Part shown: in pieces, positions 44,470 to 55,518 of the stretch
Layout of the letters: the number at the start of each line of letters is the position of its first letter
How positions within the stretch are numbered: the first letter of the stretch is position 1
Assembly (NCBI GenBank): GCA_034670405.1
Contig: JAXDDX010000040.1
Location: 3,695,001 to 3,759,000, forward strand
Length of the DNA stretch: 64,000 bases
Source of the DNA: Hoplostethus atlanticus
Lineage: Eukaryota > Chordata > Actinopteri > Trachichthyiformes > Trachichthyidae
Direction: 5' to 3'
Notes under the pieces: generated by a model
The model's database searches: none
What the model saw: only the letters and a program-made list of their open reading frames with translations
What the model was told of the DNA's origin: nothing
Translations under genes and position numbers: made by a program

Positions 44470-45914
44470 CCACACCCAGAAGAGAAGGTCATTCACTGAA
44501 GGTCAAGCTGAATCTGATTCCTCCTCCTGCTCCTCCTGCTCCTCCTCCTCCCCTCTTCCTCTCCTCTGGGACCATCATGGCTGAGCCTGCTGACCTTTGA
44601 ACTCAACCTCTGGGGTAGGAGGCCAGTTCTAACCTGATTGTGTGGATATGTGAAAGTGTATTTAAGTGTGTGTGTTCCTGTCTTTCTATCCTTGTTAGGA
44701 GCAAATGTAATGCTGAAAAGTAATTCATGTCCATTTTAGGACGTAGAAGAACATTAGGCTTTTGAGTTAGGAGAGTTAGGATGAGGCACTAACCGAGGGT
44801 GAAGGTACCAAATTACTAACTTTTTTGTGTATTTAATACTTTTACTTACGTATGTTGTGACTGAAGTATTTCACTACATTTTAAATCAAATCCATTACAG
44901 AGAATCTGGTCAATCATAAACTGCATCTGCAGCAACCCTGCCGACGCATGTGGAGGAAACGCTAACCAACTGTTAAATGACAGTAGCTTAGTGAACATCC
45001 AGCTGCAGTATTATTGGCTTGAGTTAGCCTGGTTGTTCTCTGGCTAGTTAGCTAGCCTTTGTAGCTAGTTTGAAACATCAATGTAATGTTATTGTCATTC
45101 TTTTTTTTTTTAACCACAGATCACTAACTTACTATAACCCTATCCCAATACATTGCTGGGTTAATTCATGCTTTACTTTGTTAATGTAATTTGTTTTGTG
45201 AAGTTTGTAAAGAATCTAGTTCTTTTATCTCTGTTCTCTCGTCCTTTATGCACTGAAAGTATCATCATGCAACAATGTCTGCTTTTTATTAAGCAACTCA
45301 GTACCTTTTACTCTGAAGTAAAGTATAATTTCAGTACTTGAACTACTACTACTACTTGGAACTGGATATGTTTCTTTTCACCATTGAGACACACGTCACT
45401 TGTGGGAAAGACTTGACAGCAGAAAACACTTGGAAGGCTTCATGCGTTCTCAGCTGAAGGCATCAAAACACCGTCATCCTGATTCAGGTTTGCTATAGAC
45501 TTCGGTTGCTCCTGATCAGCTTTTTCACACTTAACACACTTTGTGACTGAAACATGAGTTCCTTTTTTTTTTTTGTTAGCATGTTTCTAGGTGTGTTAGT
45601 GTGTGTGTAAGTGTGTGTGTGTGTTCACTGATGTATGCCTGAGCGTGTGTTAAGCAAAGAGTAGAAGAGGTAGAGAACGAGTGTATCCCCATATAAAGGG
45701 TTAACCTCCCATCAAAGTGTTAACGTGTGGACAGTGTTTACACATAAAGCGGTTTACAGTGGAGGTACTCACAGTCTTTGGGGATATGGATGGCTCCCTG
45801 AGCGAACGGATGAGTGGAGGAGAGGAAGCAGAGGGAGATGAGGAAGAGGAGGAGGAGGAGGGCAGGGGAGCACGGCCCTCTACGGCCCGCCCACCGATGC
45901 TGTGACGCATGCAT
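23032..45914 (-). CDS. l1cam: Neural cell adhesion molecule L1
   Basis: Twenty-eight minus-strand coding exons join to 3873 nt (1290 aa): 45773-45914, 43898-43912, 43123-43225, 42347-42516, 40795-40917, 39811-39981, 39305-39419, 35240-35424, 34224-34355, 32790-32933, 31758-31869, 30365-30525, 29527-29686, 28659-28786, 28452-28553, 28149-28355, 27932-28002, 27625-27850, 27218-27324, 26678-26948, 26395-26517, 25821-25997, 25378-25491, 24854-25003, 24340-24471, 24161-24221, 23805-23816, 23032-23290. The order is signal peptide, six Ig domains (about 53-620), five FN3 domains (about 621-1136), a membrane helix (about 1150-1174) and a cytoplasmic tail. L1 is a neuronal surface adhesion molecule for axon growth and fasciculation, binding L1 and other partners outside and ankyrin inside. 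[10 protein letters not shown] plus [14 protein letters not shown] and the RSLE microexon match L1CAM better than NrCAM or neurofascin. The coding-exon number equals human L1CAM (28, from memory). Teleosts often have two copies; I cannot tell a from b. Confidence 0.95.
23400..23760. repeat. Interspersed element fragment, same family as 28891-29426
   Basis: ATTTGGGTTCTTCACAGAAAGTGGAAGA here closely matches ATTTGGGTTCATCACAGAAGAAAGTGGAAGA near 29195, and neighbouring blocks (AGTTAACnACnCC, AAACTA) correspond too. It lies in an l1cam intron. Confidence 0.45.
23805..23816 (-). CDS. l1cam: l1cam 12-nt microexon encoding the RSLE insert
   Basis: The 12 nt ATCCCTGGAGAG are flanked by gcag and gtga. 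Joined to the preceding ...GAGTACAG they give Y-R-S-L-E, the neuronal AP-2 (Yxx-phi) endocytosis signal of L1-family tails. Skipping it gives ...DEYSDADEK in frame, as in the non-neuronal L1 form. Position, length and phase match exon 27 of mammalian L1CAM. Confidence 0.92.
24062..24130. repeat. Interrupted (TG)n microsatellite
   Basis: TG units with regular TGCG interruptions between the RSLE microexon and exon 26 of l1cam. Confidence 0.85.
24340..24471 (-). CDS. l1cam: l1cam transmembrane exon
   Basis: It encodes a short juxtamembrane stretch ([12 protein letters not shown]), a hydrophobic helix ([20 protein letters not shown]) and the stop-transfer/ERM-binding start KRSKGGKY, almost identical to the mammalian L1 membrane region. 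Residues are about 1137-1180. Confidence 0.95.
24854..28553 (-). CDS. l1cam: l1cam five fibronectin type III domains
   Basis: Ten exons, two per domain: FN1 28452-28553 and 28149-28355; FN2 27932-28002 and 27625-27850; FN3 27218-27324 and 26678-26948; FN4 26395-26517 and 25821-25997; FN5 25378-25491 and 24854-25003. Typical FN3 marks are visible, such as W in TLSWIPG, IEWD, VTWEKA, LYWTPP and LSWVPG, and L-x-P-x-x-x-Y in [11 protein letters not shown] and [11 protein letters not shown]. The second half of domain 3 carries an unusually long basic-then-acidic insert (GRGRRALGK, then EEVAGL). Two exons per domain is the standard L1-family layout. Confidence 0.92.
26518..26566. repeat. (CA)n microsatellite forming the polypyrimidine-tract position of an l1cam acceptor
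   Basis: About 24 CA units end at the acceptor of exon 26395-26517. In the transcript a (UG)n run is followed directly by UAG and the exon. Confidence 0.9.
28659..43225 (-). CDS. l1cam: l1cam six immunoglobulin domains
   Basis: Twelve exons, two per Ig domain: Ig1 43123-43225 and 42347-42516; Ig2 40795-40917 and 39811-39981; Ig3 39305-39419 and 35240-35424; Ig4 34224-34355 and 32790-32933; Ig5 31758-31869 and 30365-30525; Ig6 29527-29686 and 28659-28786. Each pair shows the first cysteine (e.g. [27 protein letters not shown]) and the D-x-G/A-x-Y-x-C second cysteine ([28 protein letters not shown]). Ig2 [10 protein letters not shown] closely follows mammalian L1. Ig6 has no RGD, unlike mammalian L1. 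The intron separating the two halves of Ig3 (35425-39304) contains the nested C1q pseudogene. Confidence 0.92.
28891..29426. mobile_element. Non-autonomous DNA transposon with CAGTGTTGGGGAAG-type ends
   Basis: Left end CAGTGTTGGGGAAG (28891) and right end CTTCCCCGACACTG (to 29426) form a terminal inverted repeat with one mismatch in 14. No transposase is visible in the 536 bp. CAGTG-type ends and size suggest a hAT-like element. A clear target-site duplication was not seen. It lies in an l1cam intron. Confidence 0.65.
31115..31290 (+). repeat. 5S rRNA-derived SINE (SINE3-like), diverged
   Basis: The stretch AGGCTGACCAGGCCTGGGCG... and especially GCATGGGAGACCATCTGGGA followed by CAGGGTGCT resembles the internal promoter and 3-prime half of 5S rRNA (compare TGGATGGGAGACCGCCTGGG and GGTGCTGTAGG). 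The 5-prime half is poorly preserved, so this is not a functional 5S gene. SINEs of this origin are known in fish. It is intronic in l1cam. Confidence 0.6.
31705..31752. repeat. (TG)n microsatellite at an l1cam donor
   Basis: About 24 TG units lie just downstream, in transcript sense, of the donor of exon 31758-31869, giving a CA repeat in the intron (gtgagacacaca). Confidence 0.9.
34800..35110. repeat. Interspersed repeat, similar to 24570-24720
   Basis: AAAGGTGCTACATGGAGC at about 34813 matches AAAGGTGCTACGTGTAGC at about 24571, a motif frequently repeated in fish genomes. The family was not identified. Both copies are in l1cam introns. Confidence 0.4.
35828..35887. repeat. (TG)n microsatellite
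   Basis: About 28 TG units with one GCG interruption in the l1cam intron that hosts the C1q pseudogene. Confidence 0.9.
36692..36705 (+). promoter_or_regulatory. TATA box of the nested C1q-like gene
   Basis: CATATATATATAAAG lies 25-38 bp before the first candidate ATG (36730) of the nested gene. This spacing would put the transcription start very close to the start codon. The box survives although the coding frame is broken. Confidence 0.5.
36730..37930 (+). pseudogene. Nested C1q-domain protein pseudogene in an l1cam intron
   Basis: On the strand opposite l1cam, ATG (36730, or 36745) begins a signal peptide ([19 protein letters not shown]), then a heptad-rich coiled coil with a repeated 42-residue unit, then a C1q head containing [39 protein letters not shown] and, after frame changes, [18 protein letters not shown] before TAA. 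It resembles teleost complement-C1q-like secreted proteins. The frame is broken at least four times: near 36945 (leading to TGA at 36949-36951), in the first repeat copy near 37095 (one extra base relative to the other copies), near 37818, and near 37862 (one extra G). Neighbouring genes have no such errors, so decay is more likely than sequencing error. The single-exon layout could also suggest a retrocopy. Confidence 0.8.
37034..37412 (+). repeat. Three-copy coding tandem repeat, 126-bp unit
   Basis: GAGCTGAGCACCACCAAG recurs at 37034, 37161 and 37287 (spacings 127 and 126 bp). The unit encodes 42 residues, six heptads, including [18 protein letters not shown]. The first copy is 127 bp because of one extra base, which is the frameshift. 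High identity points to recent duplication; the last copy diverges after LEELGREN. Confidence 0.9.
38384..38389 (+). other. Polyadenylation signal of the nested C1q-like gene
   Basis: AATAAA about 455 nt after the last C1q stop codon, on the same strand. Confidence 0.55.
41440..41810. repeat. Interspersed repeat shared with about 51280-51460
   Basis: CAGGAAGTGATGCGTTTTAT and TACTGGACACACTGTTTGAT occur in the same order and spacing class in both places, with AGTTCATGAAAGCTTTT or AGTTCATTAAAGCTTTT upstream. GCACAGGAAGTGATGCGTTAT near 12242 may be a third, shorter copy. The element type is unknown. Confidence 0.55.
43898..43912 (-). CDS. l1cam: l1cam 15-nt microexon near the N-terminus (equivalent of mammalian exon 2)
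   Basis: Fifteen nt, ATAAAGTGCATAACA, sit between a good pyrimidine tract with cag acceptor and a strong donor (gtaagtg). Inserted between the signal-peptide exon (ending GAC T) and the Ig1 exon (starting TG TCA) it reads Y-K-V-H-N-M. Skipping it gives a single Leu at the junction. Mammalian L1 has a 15-nt neuronal exon 2 (YEGHH) with the same phase, also replaced by Leu when skipped. The match in length, phase and place is strong evidence despite the tiny size. Confidence 0.8.
45773..45914 (-). CDS. l1cam: l1cam first coding exon: signal peptide
   Basis: ATG at 45914-45912 opens [18 protein letters not shown], a leucine-rich hydrophobic core ([13 protein letters not shown]) and [16 protein letters not shown], with cleavage likely near AQG, ending one base into the next codon at a GT donor (gtgagta). 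IHIPKD parallels the mature N-terminus of mammalian L1 (IQIPEE). A second ATG at 45910 is in another frame. Any upstream non-coding exon was not located. Confidence 0.8.
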
Positions 45915-45999
45915 CTCTCAGTGTCCCATCAAAAGCAACGCGAGACACCCACACACTCATCAACACAACGTATGCGCGCACACACACACAGACACACAC

Positions 46000-46269
46000 T
46001 CCAGGGACCTCTCAGACCCTCTGGAGAGTGACAACAACAGACGTGTGACTGAGTGTGTGTGTGTGTGTGTGTGTATGTGTGTTTTAAGTTCACACTCCGA
46101 ACAGAGCCTCCGATTTCAGGCCGCACTTTGGCCGCAATCGCTTTTTCCGGCTGCTGGCTTCCACTGTGGAGAAGAGAGAGAGAGAGAGGGGGGAGGGAGG
46201 GCAAGAAACGAGAAGAAGGGGAGAGAGGAGGGTGAGGATAAAACGAGGATAAAAGAAACCCCGGTGAGT

Positions 46270-46315
<46 letters not shown>

Positions 46316-46577
46316 AACGAGGAGGGACATGGATTGACCCCGAGAACAAAGGAGGAATGAAGGGGTGTGTTGGGGGGGGGTGGAGGGTGAGGCAGGGAAG
46401 GGGCGTGGGGGTAAAAGGGAGGACAGGGGCAGGGGGAAAGAAAAAGAGAAAGCAAAGAGATCATTAATTTCATCAAACATTAATCATTGCGGAACAAGAC
46501 AAATATTAATCCAGTCCAGGACGGAGACTGAATATTGGCCTGGAAGGACTTAGAAATAAAAAATTCCCAATTAATTA

Positions 46578-46642
<65 letters not shown>

Positions 46643-46877
46643 GTTGGAAAGTCAATTTGGAAATGCAGTTTGGAAGGACAATCCAAAGATCATTTTGATA
46701 TACGTCAATTTTAGATAGCCACAGTGGACGGCAGTGTGTGTGTGTATGTGTGTGTGTGTGTGTGTGTGTGCGTGTGTGTGTGTGTGTGTGACAGATGAAG
46801 GGATTAGGTCATCCTGATAGAGACAGGAGATCAGATCAAAGCAGCAGGAAGCATCTTCTCTACTAATGACATTACAA

Positions 46878-46912
<35 letters not shown>

Positions 46913-47577
46913 CCATTGATTTTAAAGTGTTCCTCTTTGTCCTTGCCTAGTGACTCAACACCGACCCCGTGACAGCATGAGTGTCGGGGTGAAGCCAGGG
47001 GAAGAGCAGGCAGACGGATCAGGCCCTCTGTCTTTGTTCCCCCTCCACCAGGCCTGAACCTCCTCACTCCAATCTTGGCCGGTTTCATGTCGTAGTTGAA
47101 GTGAGGGATTACACGGCCCGCTGCGGGTTAAACCCTTGGGCTCATAAAACCAAGTTCAAAAACTACACGGTCGTTCTAAAAATAAGTGTGACTGGCACTT
47201 CAAACCCCTTGAAACCAGGATCTGGCTCCGCCCATAGGAACATTTTCACGAAATAAAAAACAAGAAAACAAGGCGACTCCTGAAAATATCAAAACGCCAA
47301 AGTGTTGATTTTCCTTGAATCTTTCTGGAGTTTCACGGACACATTTTCGGTGTACTGTCAAGTCAGCTGCACATGAACATTTCTAAAGGGACGCGATAAG
47401 ACGGCGTGTTGTAAGCAGTCGGACCGAACCGACACCATGCTGGTAACCTGAAGTCCTTGAAAGAAGAACAGACAACAAGGGCAGAGGAGGTTACAGGAGT
47501 TGTCATCATTTATCAATCTCCGAGTGTAACCGCCCTGACTCCTCTGCCAAGCCCCCTGTGAGGGGCTGCTCTTAAAA

Positions 47578-47630
<53 letters not shown>

Positions 47631-47932
47631 GGTGGGGGTGAGGAGTGACAGCTGGCTAATGTAGACCCCCTCCTACATGTAATAATTACGCAACCTGTCC
47701 CCAGCGCATCTCTCTTTTTCTCCTCTCTCTCTCCCTCTCTCTCCCTCTCTCCTCTCTCTCTCCCTCTCTCTCCTCTCTCTCTCTCTCTCTCAGACACAGG
47801 ACACACAGAGAGGAAACACACACGACCCCCATTTCAGTCTCTATTGTTGTCACATCCCCACCCATCTAGTCTGCTATTGTTGTCAATTATGACCCCTGAC
47901 TCACACACACATCTGCCCCACTTCATGCTCAC

Positions 47933-47979
<47 letters not shown>

Positions 47980-48044
47980 TCCAATTGCTTTTAATCAACT
48001 CATACACACCCTTTCACCTTTCTATGTACATACACAGACAGACT

Positions 48045-48109
<65 letters not shown>

Positions 48110-49514
48110 GCCCCTGGCCCTAGGGACTGCTGTTACCTGCCAGGCTTATTTACAAAATAAATGAGCCAAGCAGAACAGCAGGACATAAGGTGTTTGTGTG
48201 TATGTGTGTGTGTGTGGGGGGGGGGGGTCTTAACGGGGGAAAGATAACGACCATTGGTGGGGGGTTCCCCACATGTGATGAGGGCAGAGAGAGACTGTAA
48301 CAGACGTAAAGAAAATAAATGACGTGAGAAAAAAAACATGTGCCAAGATCAGTTGAGTTCCTCCTCCGGTGCAGAGAAGGAGAATCAAGTCATATTTACC
48401 TTCAGCTTTGTTTGGTGCCTCTGTCGTCTTGTTCATCACTTCATGGGTGTAAAACAAAAGAAGAGGGTAATCTACTAGGACTTCCTTTAATTTAAATATT
48501 TATAGACCTCCTGCTGCGCTGCTGAGTTAAGGGGGGGTGGGCGGGGGCTGTTCTCATTAATGAATAAAGTCTTAATTTAAAGGTGCATTATGGCAGAACA
48601 TCTTATTTATGGGCCTGAAGTGTGTGTCCCTGTGGTTTATGAGGACGGCAGCTTCATGATACTTGAACTCCATCAATAGAAAATTCACGTGTAATCCGTC
48701 GCGTGCGATGATGTTCAGTTCAAGATGCGAGCAGCAGCGGTGTCACTCAGAGAACCAGAGAAGGATCTAGAAATGAGATGAGCGGTAGAGTTGTTTTTCA
48801 CTTGCAGGTGATATTTAACATTGGACTAGATCACCTCATAGCATGTTCAGGGTTCGAAAAAACCCAAAACAGAGATGTATGATGCTTCAATCTAAAGCTT
48901 CGATCGGCTTTGTCTTTATTTCACGCTTTTCTTTTTTTGTTTTTTGTTTTTTTTACCAGACATACGATACATTATTAGAAGTTGCGTAGAGCCGGTTCCG
49001 ACCCCGCGGGCAGCCATCGCTCCGTTCTGTACCGGTTAACATTGAACATACTGTACCAATTTCCTGTCTTTGTCACCCCCCGCCTCCTTCCAGGCTCTCG
49101 GGCCATCCCATAGAACCTGAGGGGCTTTAAAGGGCGGGCAGGTGGAATAGTCCACTGGGAGGCCTGAGGGGAGAGGGGGCGGGGGGCAGGTGGGACGGTC
49201 TATTGGGAGGCCTGAGGCGGGGGGAGGGGTGGAGGTGGACGGATCGTGCTTGACAGAGCGAGAAATTAATTCATTGATAGATTCCGATCTGAAAAAAAGA
49301 ATGGGAAGTGTGGATGGAGAGATTAAGGGAGAAAGAGGAGGATACGTCCCCCCCAGTGCACACAAACACACAAATCACCAACCCACACACACACACACAC
49401 ACACACTTGGAGGAAGAAAGAAAAAGCTATTCTCAGTCTGTCCCTCCCAGTTGGCCATGTGACCTAAATTCACCTAAATTCATTATTCATTACATACCTC
49501 ACATTTACTACTCT

Positions 49515-49557
<43 letters not shown>

Positions 49558-49624
49558 AGTGCTGACTGTGCTACAGTGTGGGGCAAAGAGGTGGGGTAAG
49601 CAGCCTATAGCCAATTTCATCTGT

Positions 49625-49687
<63 letters not shown>

Positions 49688-49796
49688 ATCTCACTCCTGA
49701 TGTCCTCCACATCAGACCTCATGAATATGTAATAGAGCTGTCATTTTAATAAAGCGCCGCTGAGTTAGATATGTCTTTGTCTCTGTGTGTGTGTGT

Positions 49797-49838
<42 letters not shown>

Positions 49839-50582
49839 ATTCGAGTTAGGCGGTGTTTATGTGGGATTCATTCACTTTGAACCACGGCGACTCACTTCAA
49901 CTCTTTGTCTCAGCTGTTTAAGGCGATGCAGGTTGTGTGTGTCGAGGCAAAACTGCCCACAGCATTGTTCACATTATCACTTACCACTTTTTCATCAATT
50001 TCATCAATCAATTGTTTGTTTTCGTAAGTTTGGATCCCAGTTGCAGTCCTGCTGAAAACTGCAGTGCTAAAACACCTCTTAGTAGAAATCCACCATTTAC
50101 AAAAGTGACACCTACTGTCCAAATAAATCCAAATCCAAACAAATTGTGGTATTTTTTAAAAGGATAGCGGGTAAACTAAGTTCTTGTTACCAAGACAACA
50201 CCTTCGCAGCGTGGAGTCTCTACATTTTAGAGATATTGAACGATAAAATGCAGGGACAGATCCTTTTTCCAAAACTGATTTACAGCCTTTTGAAATAGGA
50301 CTCTATACTGCGGTAACAGTGGCCCTGTTCAGGATGGATTCGTTTGTCTTTGGAGAAACTGATACAAGTAATCTTTTTTTATGTTCACATGTGATCTAGC
50401 AGGATTCATCACGGTCCAAACAGGAAATATGATTTTACCATTCTGACTTCCCCACATTCACACACTCGCCTCTTCTATTTTATGACAGTGAGTCAACCTG
50501 ATGAAGTCACGCTCCTGATGTCATCGTTCAACTCTCTTGTTTTTGGTGTATGACCTCAGCTTGAAGGATGCAAGGACACGCA

Positions 50583-50625
<43 letters not shown>

Positions 50626-53400
50626 TTACACCCACAGCCACGTGCCTGTGTTGGCTTGCCTTTGTGTCCATGTCTAACTAGACTGTGAGTCCCCGTGGAA
50701 GAGCAGGGGTGAATAACTCAATAAGCATGAGGAGGTTTCTGACCCGGGAACAAAGCATGTCACCTGACAGGCCTGCAGCCACCCGTCGTCTTTTGCTCTT
50801 CGTCTGAGTCTCTTTCTTTGTTTTGCCTCATTTTCTGCCTATTCCTCAGCCATTCACTGCTTGTTTTGTCTTGTTTGTGTCTGTGAATCTTTCTTTCTGT
50901 GTCTGTCTGCACTAGCAATATTTAATAATAGTTTAAAGCTGCGCTAAGCAATATTTTGAATGTAAAAATACACCTGTCTTATCCGCCTCAATCACAAAAT
51001 GGGGCGGCAACAGAAAAGAATATGCTGTAGATTCACCCTCAAATGATGTGGTGTTGGGTGGCGGAGAAACGTCTGCACACAGGAAGTGACAAATCAAAAC
51101 TTAAGAGTGAAAGACAAATTGTAAACAGCAGCAATTGAGCTCTCCGTCTAGAGAACGCTGGACTCACCAACAATGGAGTTTATTGTTTACTACCTCCACT
51201 GAGATGAAGAACTTTGGGTCTGACAGGTGCACAGTTTACTGACCCCATGATACATGGTTTCTGGGATTACCTTTTTACCTTGCTACCTTTTTGCTCCTCT
51301 CTATCACTGATTGATATAACACAATAGTGACTCAACACAAAGTCAGTTCATTAAAGCTTTTACATTTTCTGTCCACACAGGAAGTGATGCGTTTTATGTT
51401 TCTGGAGAAAAGACCTCACAGTACTGGACACACTGTTTGATTGACAGGTGCAGAGTAGTGCAGAAACACCCCAGTGATGAAGACGGAGACTAAATAAAAA
51501 AATAACGTTCTCTCTGCCTGCCTGTCTGTTTACTTATATGTCTCTAGATATGTGTGTGTGTCAAAATATTGAATCACGTCAGTCATTCTGTCTGTAGCTA
51601 TGACCCCCCACCCAATGTTAACGAGTGAAATATTCCAATGAAGGCCACTTTACCCTCTGGTCCCATAGCACAACACAACTCCTTTCACATTCAAATCAGC
51701 TCTTATTGGCGTGACAGTGTTTAGTCACCTCTGGATTACCCACTTCAACCTTTCCCTGCCAACACATGCACACACACACACACACACGCATGCACACACA
51801 GGCACAAACCTCTGCAAACACAAAGCTATTACCATGTGTTTGTGATTTGCCACACTCGACAAACTAAGCAACTGCATAAGACTGCATAAATCAGTCATTA
51901 GTGACGGTATGTGGCTGGGTACACAATAGATCCCACACTGGGAGGGGTCCAGGCCCGGGTGTGGTCTATTAGAGTGAGCTGAGGGGAGAGTGGCACCAGC
52001 TGTGAAAGGCTATACTGTAACAGACCGCTGTGGGCGATATGCAAGACCCACGGCCACACATCCATCATCGCCCTCAGCCAAAACCAACACTGGGGAGATA
52101 GCAGGAACAGAAGGGACCAAAACACTAAAACAGGGTCATACTACGATTTCTCAAATAATGAATAAAATTGAGTCGTCGAGTCGGGAAGAATTCCTTCTTT
52201 AAACTGGATAAAACACTGTTAATATCAATATCAGGCAATTCTTATAAGAGAGGGAGAATATCAGAGGGGGGGGGGTTGTTGGATAAGAATGATGTAATCC
52301 TCTTAATACACAGTAATTGGTTAAATCAAATCAATTTCATTATTACAGTCCAGATCATGAAATCATGTTAACATTAGTTATTAGTGATGCGCCCAGCACG
52401 ATATCCTGTCAGACCTCGGTAACAAAATAAGGCTCCCATGGTTGTGCTGCACTGCAATGTCAATCAATACGTCATGTGATCATATATCACATCTGTACTC
52501 ACGTACCAACGCCATTAAAACACTGCTGACCAGCGACACTGCTAGGCCAATACTGAGGAAGAAAGAGAAGGAGAACGGGGCGAGAGTGGAGAGTGGAAAC
52601 GCCTCAGAGGACACATGCAGCGTCACCATGACCCGCTGAGACTCAACTACCAGTTACACAATAAAAGCACGTATTCTATAAATAGGGCTGTGCTAAAAAA
52701 AATGATAAAATATTTCAATACTTTCTGTCACAATATGCTGTATTGTCTGCATCTGGTGATACTTGTTTGGGCAAATTGAGTCAACATAATCCGATTCACA
52801 AAAGCTTTGAAAAGAAACATCCGTTAAAATTCTACATTTTGCTTCACTGTTGAGCTGAATGACCTGACCTCGTTTTCCAATGGTAAAATTACATTGGTAC
52901 CATAATTCTGGAAGATGTGCCTACTGGGCGTTCACACACAGACCCTCACACACACAAACACACACACTAGCACACAGACCCTCACACACACACACACACA
53001 CTAGCACACCCACCCCTGCACACATCCCCTCATGCACCCATCCATGCACATATCTATATGCACACGCACAAACTCATTCACACATCCACCCACACACACC
53101 ATCACCACCACCACCAAAGCCTAGAGGCTCGTCTAGCTTGCATAAACCTCTAACGCGGCTCAGACTCTGAACCCTTTGGTCTGCGTCCTTCCTCTACGCC
53201 AGCTACACACCCAGAGGGCTGCTGCCAACTACTGAGAACAGATAGTCACTGGAGGCTCAGCTAGCTCAGTAAGTCACTCACATCGCATCTAACCCCTCCT
53301 GGCAGGTAGAAGAAGTTAGCCGGCACTTTGATTTCACGTCTGCCCGTGACACCACTGACGGCGCCGCATCCTCTTGAACTTAAAGATGGCTTGGTGTGAG
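46000..53400. other. Gene-poor, microsatellite-rich region upstream of l1cam, first part
   Basis: I find no convincing coding exon. Contents include (TG)n at 46053-46078, (GA)n at 46272-46314, (TG)n at 46580-46638, 46734-46790 and 46880-46911, (CA)n at 47580-47629, 47936-47977, 48058-48107 and 49519-49554, (TG)n at 49626-49685 and 49787-49835, (CA)n at 50588-50624, CT-rich tracts at 47705-47790, and a short imperfect GC-rich duplication (GGGAGGCCTGAGG) at 49135-49215. Non-coding l1cam exons and enhancers may be here but cannot be identified by eye. Confidence 0.6.
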
Positions 53401-53439
53401 GTCAAGCCCAACGGCTGCTCTCAGACTCAAGAGGATTGG

Positions 53440-53545
53440 CTATAAATAGGCGGATATATTGTGTCTAGAATTGATGGTTTCAGACAGAAAGACGCAGACG
53501 ATCTCCCCATGAATTGTCAGCCCCGAGAGCAGCAAGCGTGGTGAG
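53440..53545 (+). promoter_or_regulatory. Candidate TATA promoter and short first exon
   Basis: GGCTATAAATAGGCGG at about 53439-53454 is a good TATA box with GC flanks. About 100 bases later ACTGAG|gtaaaag looks like a splice donor. No coding frame or downstream exon is recognised, so a non-coding transcript or chance match is possible. Confidence 0.2.
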
Positions 53546-53772
53546 GATTATACTGAGGTAAAAGAATATCTCTGTTTCTGGATGCACTCTACTCCTTCCC
53601 CTCTACATCTCAGATAGACGTGGATGTCTGCGATCTTCTCCCGTTGCCCTTTAGCCAAGCCACAACTCTATCTCTAAGTTACACCACTCCCAGGTGGGAG
53701 CTCGCGTTTCTTCTGCTGGAGAGCCTCTCCATTTCTTTCTGTCTCTCTGTTCTCCCCTTCCCTCTGCAGCAT

Positions 53773-53817
<45 letters not shown>

Positions 53818-54173
53818 CTTCTGTCGGTCTTCCCCTCACCCCGCGCTGGAAGAACGGGAAGGAGGGTTTAAATTAAAAGGAGATTTGATGCTTATCGTAT
53901 TATTTAATCAGTCGGTGAAAATGTCAATTTACATTGTGTGCGTGAGTGTGCGGTGTAGGCTCTCTCTCTCGCTCCCGTCCCTCCTTCCCATTTTTCCCCC
54001 ATCACCATGGTAACCCCCTGACTCCAGCAGCACACAGCAATATTTCTCTCCCCCATCCCCCACGCCGCCCCTCCTTCTTTTCTCCCATCCCCCACTCCGT
54101 CCCTCCACACCTCTCTCTCTCGTTTTCTCTCTGGTGCCACTCCCTGAATCTCCTCAATTCACCTCTCTCTCAC

Positions 54174-54214
<41 letters not shown>

Positions 54215-55482
54215 CACACACACACACACTCATACACTTTCTCTTGCTATTGTTTCAAATCCCACCTGCTTCTCCTCTCCAGTTTGACAGTCTGGTCTGC
54301 TGGTGGCTGCAGTATGTTAAAACAGGCGTTTTGGGGCAAGATCTGCCTTACCCTTTCTCTCTTTTTGCAACAAACATCCACACCTGCAACACACACACAC
54401 ACACAAACGCACACTCGTCAATATCCTATAAATACATGGAGGCAGCTTGTCAGTCTTGGGAGATGTTATGACATCAGGGACAGAGGTAGAGAGGAATAAA
54501 AGGGGAAAGGAAGAGAAGAGGGGAAATGATTGTCCACATAGCGAGGCTCTCAAATCCTGCAGGCGTTGTTTAAGCACAAAAAATAAAAAAAATCTGCTGT
54601 ATTCCTAAAAAAATACCCTCATTGTTATGGGTAATAATACACATTAATTGTATATATTGGTTAAGTCCAGCACCTCCTAGCTCATCCACCAATAGGTCAG
54701 CAGGGACTTTGTCAATTAAGACATTTGTTCATGTTGTTTAAGTTAAATTTAGGTTTTCCTCAGAAAGTCATCAAAACAGCATTTATTTGTATATTTTCAG
54801 ATTGCGCTTTGTTTCAAGAGGATTACAACGTGAGAAAGGCAATTTTTACGGTTTTGTCAATTAACCAAAATATAAATATATATATATATATATTAACCAG
54901 GGTATAGCCGACAAAATCCTCCCATGTTTGATGATCTCAAAGCTGTCATTCATCAGTGACAGCTCCTATTAATTCTACGAGACAGATGAGCTGTTATATT
55001 TCTTTCAGTCTTTCGTCGTTTTTAGGTCAGATATTAGTTACAGAAGACTGTCACATGGCCAAGCCTGAGTATTTAATAGGACAAATGAGCCGGGCAGATA
55101 ACATATCGATCAGATTCACTGTAGATAAGCAGGACACATTGGACAGGAATGGACCTTTTTACACAGATATGGATTCAAACTAGTCAATGACCAAAACATC
55201 CCACTGACTGAAAGGTTTCTATTGACAGCAACTTGTTAGTCTTTGTACCCACCCCACCCCCCCACCCTCCCCCGCTATAAGTCACATATCAGCCAGTAGT
55301 TTGAGTCAGATACACACCATGTGGTATTTGTCAGTGCAGTCGCTGATGATATTGTTGGTCAGATATTTGGCCGATAAAGTGTCCTCTGTGTTTGTGGTCC
55401 GGTCATGAATGGACTCTTGTGATGGTTCAACCAGTCTGGCCAAAACAACAGACAGAACAGACAGTCACATATTTACTGGAAG

Positions 55483-55518
<36 letters not shown>

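Noticed and set aside
45701-45910. Serine-rich 69-aa protein on the minus strand over the l1cam first exon
   Set aside because: It is the wrong frame of the signal-peptide exon; the frame from 45914 gives a hydrophobic core and joins l1cam Ig1 in phase.
23032-45914. NrCAM or neurofascin instead of L1CAM
   Set aside because: Tail motifs [10 protein letters not shown] with [18 protein letters not shown] and the 28-exon layout with RSLE fit L1CAM best; NrCAM and neurofascin have different sequence before QFNEDG and different C-termini.
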